From contig NZ_PHSO01000004.1 of assembly GCF_002870965.1 (NCBI RefSeq), positions 434,001-498,000 of the forward strand: a stretch of DNA of 64,000 nucleotides. Reading direction: 5' to 3'. The DNA comes from Tsuneonella flava (GTDB lineage: Bacteria; Pseudomonadota; Alphaproteobacteria; Sphingomonadales; Sphingomonadaceae). A program made the position numbers and the translations under genes. Shown here one piece after another: positions 61,894 to 64,000 of this stretch (positions are counted from its first letter, which is position 1; each line of letters starts with the position of its first letter). The notes under the pieces were generated by a model. That model saw only the letters and a program-made list of their open reading frames with translations, ran no database searches and was not told the DNA's origin.

Positions 61894-62556
61894 CGCGCGC
61901 GCACCTTCATGTAACAGGGTGACATGGACCGCATGTTACACAGTCCTGAAGAGAAAAAACCCACCACCACCAATTGCCGCTTGCGATGGGGATGAAAAGG
62001 GCGATTGCGGTGCATTCCCCCGATCTATGGCTAGTGGGGGATGTAGGAAAGATGGAGAGAGGGCGGGAGGCATCGTCTATCACCCACGCGCGGCGCCTGC
62101 GCTGATCTGGCCGCCCCACACCGTCGCCCGGACTTGATCCGGATCCCGCTATTCTTCCAGCGCAGGCGGGGGGAAGCTGGACCCCGGCTCGATGGCCGGG
62201 GTGACGGCATAATGGAAGCGGCTGATTGGCGGGCTACCATGACCCACCGCCCCACCTCGTCATACCGAGGAGCGAAAGGCGACGTGGCGACCCATGAACC
62301 GAACCTCGCCTCCCATAACAACCAATGCGAGGGCGGAACCATCACATCTTGGATTGCTTCACTGCATTCGTAATGACGAGGGGAGACGTGTGACTGCCCC
62401 ACCCCGTCGCCCCGGACCTGATCCGGGGCCCCGCTGTTCTTCCAGCGCAGTGCAGGTGGAAGCTGGACCCCGGCTCGATGGCCGGGGTGACGGGTGTGTT
62501 AATCGGATGGAGCGAAAAAGGCGAGCGGGGTGACGGAACAGTCCGCCCCCTCAGCC
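61894..62556. repeat. Repeat cluster (families A and B) between folP and ccrM
   Basis: This 660-bp gap holds two near-identical modules (62120-62207 and 62403-62494), each a cggacttgatccgg-type unit followed by an agctggaccccggctcgatg/ggccggggtgacgg hairpin unit. Between them lie two family A copies in opposite orientation (62255-62294 and 62347-62384). No gene is supported. Confidence 0.7.
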
Positions 62557-63878
<1,322 letters not shown>

Positions 63879-63880
<2 letters not shown>

Positions 63881-64000
63881 AAATCAGCGTCATTTGTGCG
63901 ACCGGGGCGAAACTGCGGCGATGCAGTGGACACGGACCGTGTTCGCGCAGCGCCGCGATGTGATCTTTGGTGCCGTATCCCTTGTTCCGTTCCCAGCCAT
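63879..64000 (-). CDS. rnhB: Ribonuclease HII, C-terminal end (cut by window edge)
   Basis: About 40 C-terminal residues are visible: [20 protein letters not shown], then [15 protein letters not shown], followed by a TGA at 63879. The GYGTKEH and HRRSFAPV motifs belong to RNase HII, which removes ribonucleotides from DNA. The gene's start and catalytic core lie beyond the right edge. It is directly upstream of ccrM on the same strand, a conserved alphaproteobacterial order. Confidence 0.9.

Overview
The window looks like chromosomal DNA of an alphaproteobacterium of the order Sphingomonadales, most likely near Erythrobacteraceae. I infer this from the GC-rich sequence, the divergent hisB/sspB pair, the aa3-type cox operon with ctaB, ctaG, DUF983 and SURF1, the three-gene pntA1/pntA2/pntB transhydrogenase, the rnhB-ccrM neighbourhood and several interspersed repeats of a kind common in that order. 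I see no rRNA, tRNA, insertion sequence, prophage or CRISPR array. The text is mainly conserved housekeeping genes with a few accessory islands.

Layout. 1-2345: hisB (partial), sspB, a basic unknown protein and gmk. 2636-12135: a catabolic block. It holds a glyoxalase-fold protein, a minus-strand operon of two acyl-CoA dehydrogenases plus an SDR, and a divergent plus-strand set of GPH-type transporter, ACAD11-type acyl-CoA dehydrogenase, zinc alcohol dehydrogenase and aminoglycoside-phosphotransferase-fold kinase. 12185-22670: secreted or lipoprotein peptidases (S8, M19, S41), dapD, small proteins (DUF3008, SWIB), a PEBP protein, and a TetR regulator divergent from a PF10118-type hydrolase. 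22744-30514: GNAT, rpmA/rplU, an FNR-type regulator facing moaE, and a tight seven-gene operon thrC-methyltransferase-folB-unknown-moaA-moaD-moaE. 30996-39327: the cytochrome c oxidase operon and its assembly factors. 39501-44852: pyrE-pdxJ-acpS-lepB-AI2E permease-DUF3089-ruvX. 45198-50186: ribB with an N-terminal helix-turn-helix, an Nmad3-like protein, an NAD(P)-binding protein and dgt, preceded by a probable structured RNA and a racemase. 50238-57922: a diheme cytochrome/beta-helix pair, the transhydrogenase genes with a 41-residue cox subunit IV gene, and an AAA+ response regulator. 58251-64000: SDR, hemerythrin, alpha carbonic anhydrase, folP, a repeat-rich gap, ccrM and the rnhB 3' end.

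Three signals stand out. First, a riboflavin enzyme carries a helix-turn-helix, and a perfect 14-bp palindrome plus a second imperfect one lie directly before its start codon; this looks like an autoregulated enzyme-repressor fusion. Second, eight GANTC sites are packed into 152 bp upstream of the GANTC methyltransferase gene. Third, a promoter-to-terminator unit of about 220 nt without a convincing ORF lies upstream of dgt and is a candidate small RNA or leader attenuator. Everything here comes from reading the sequence and from family knowledge; no database search was run.
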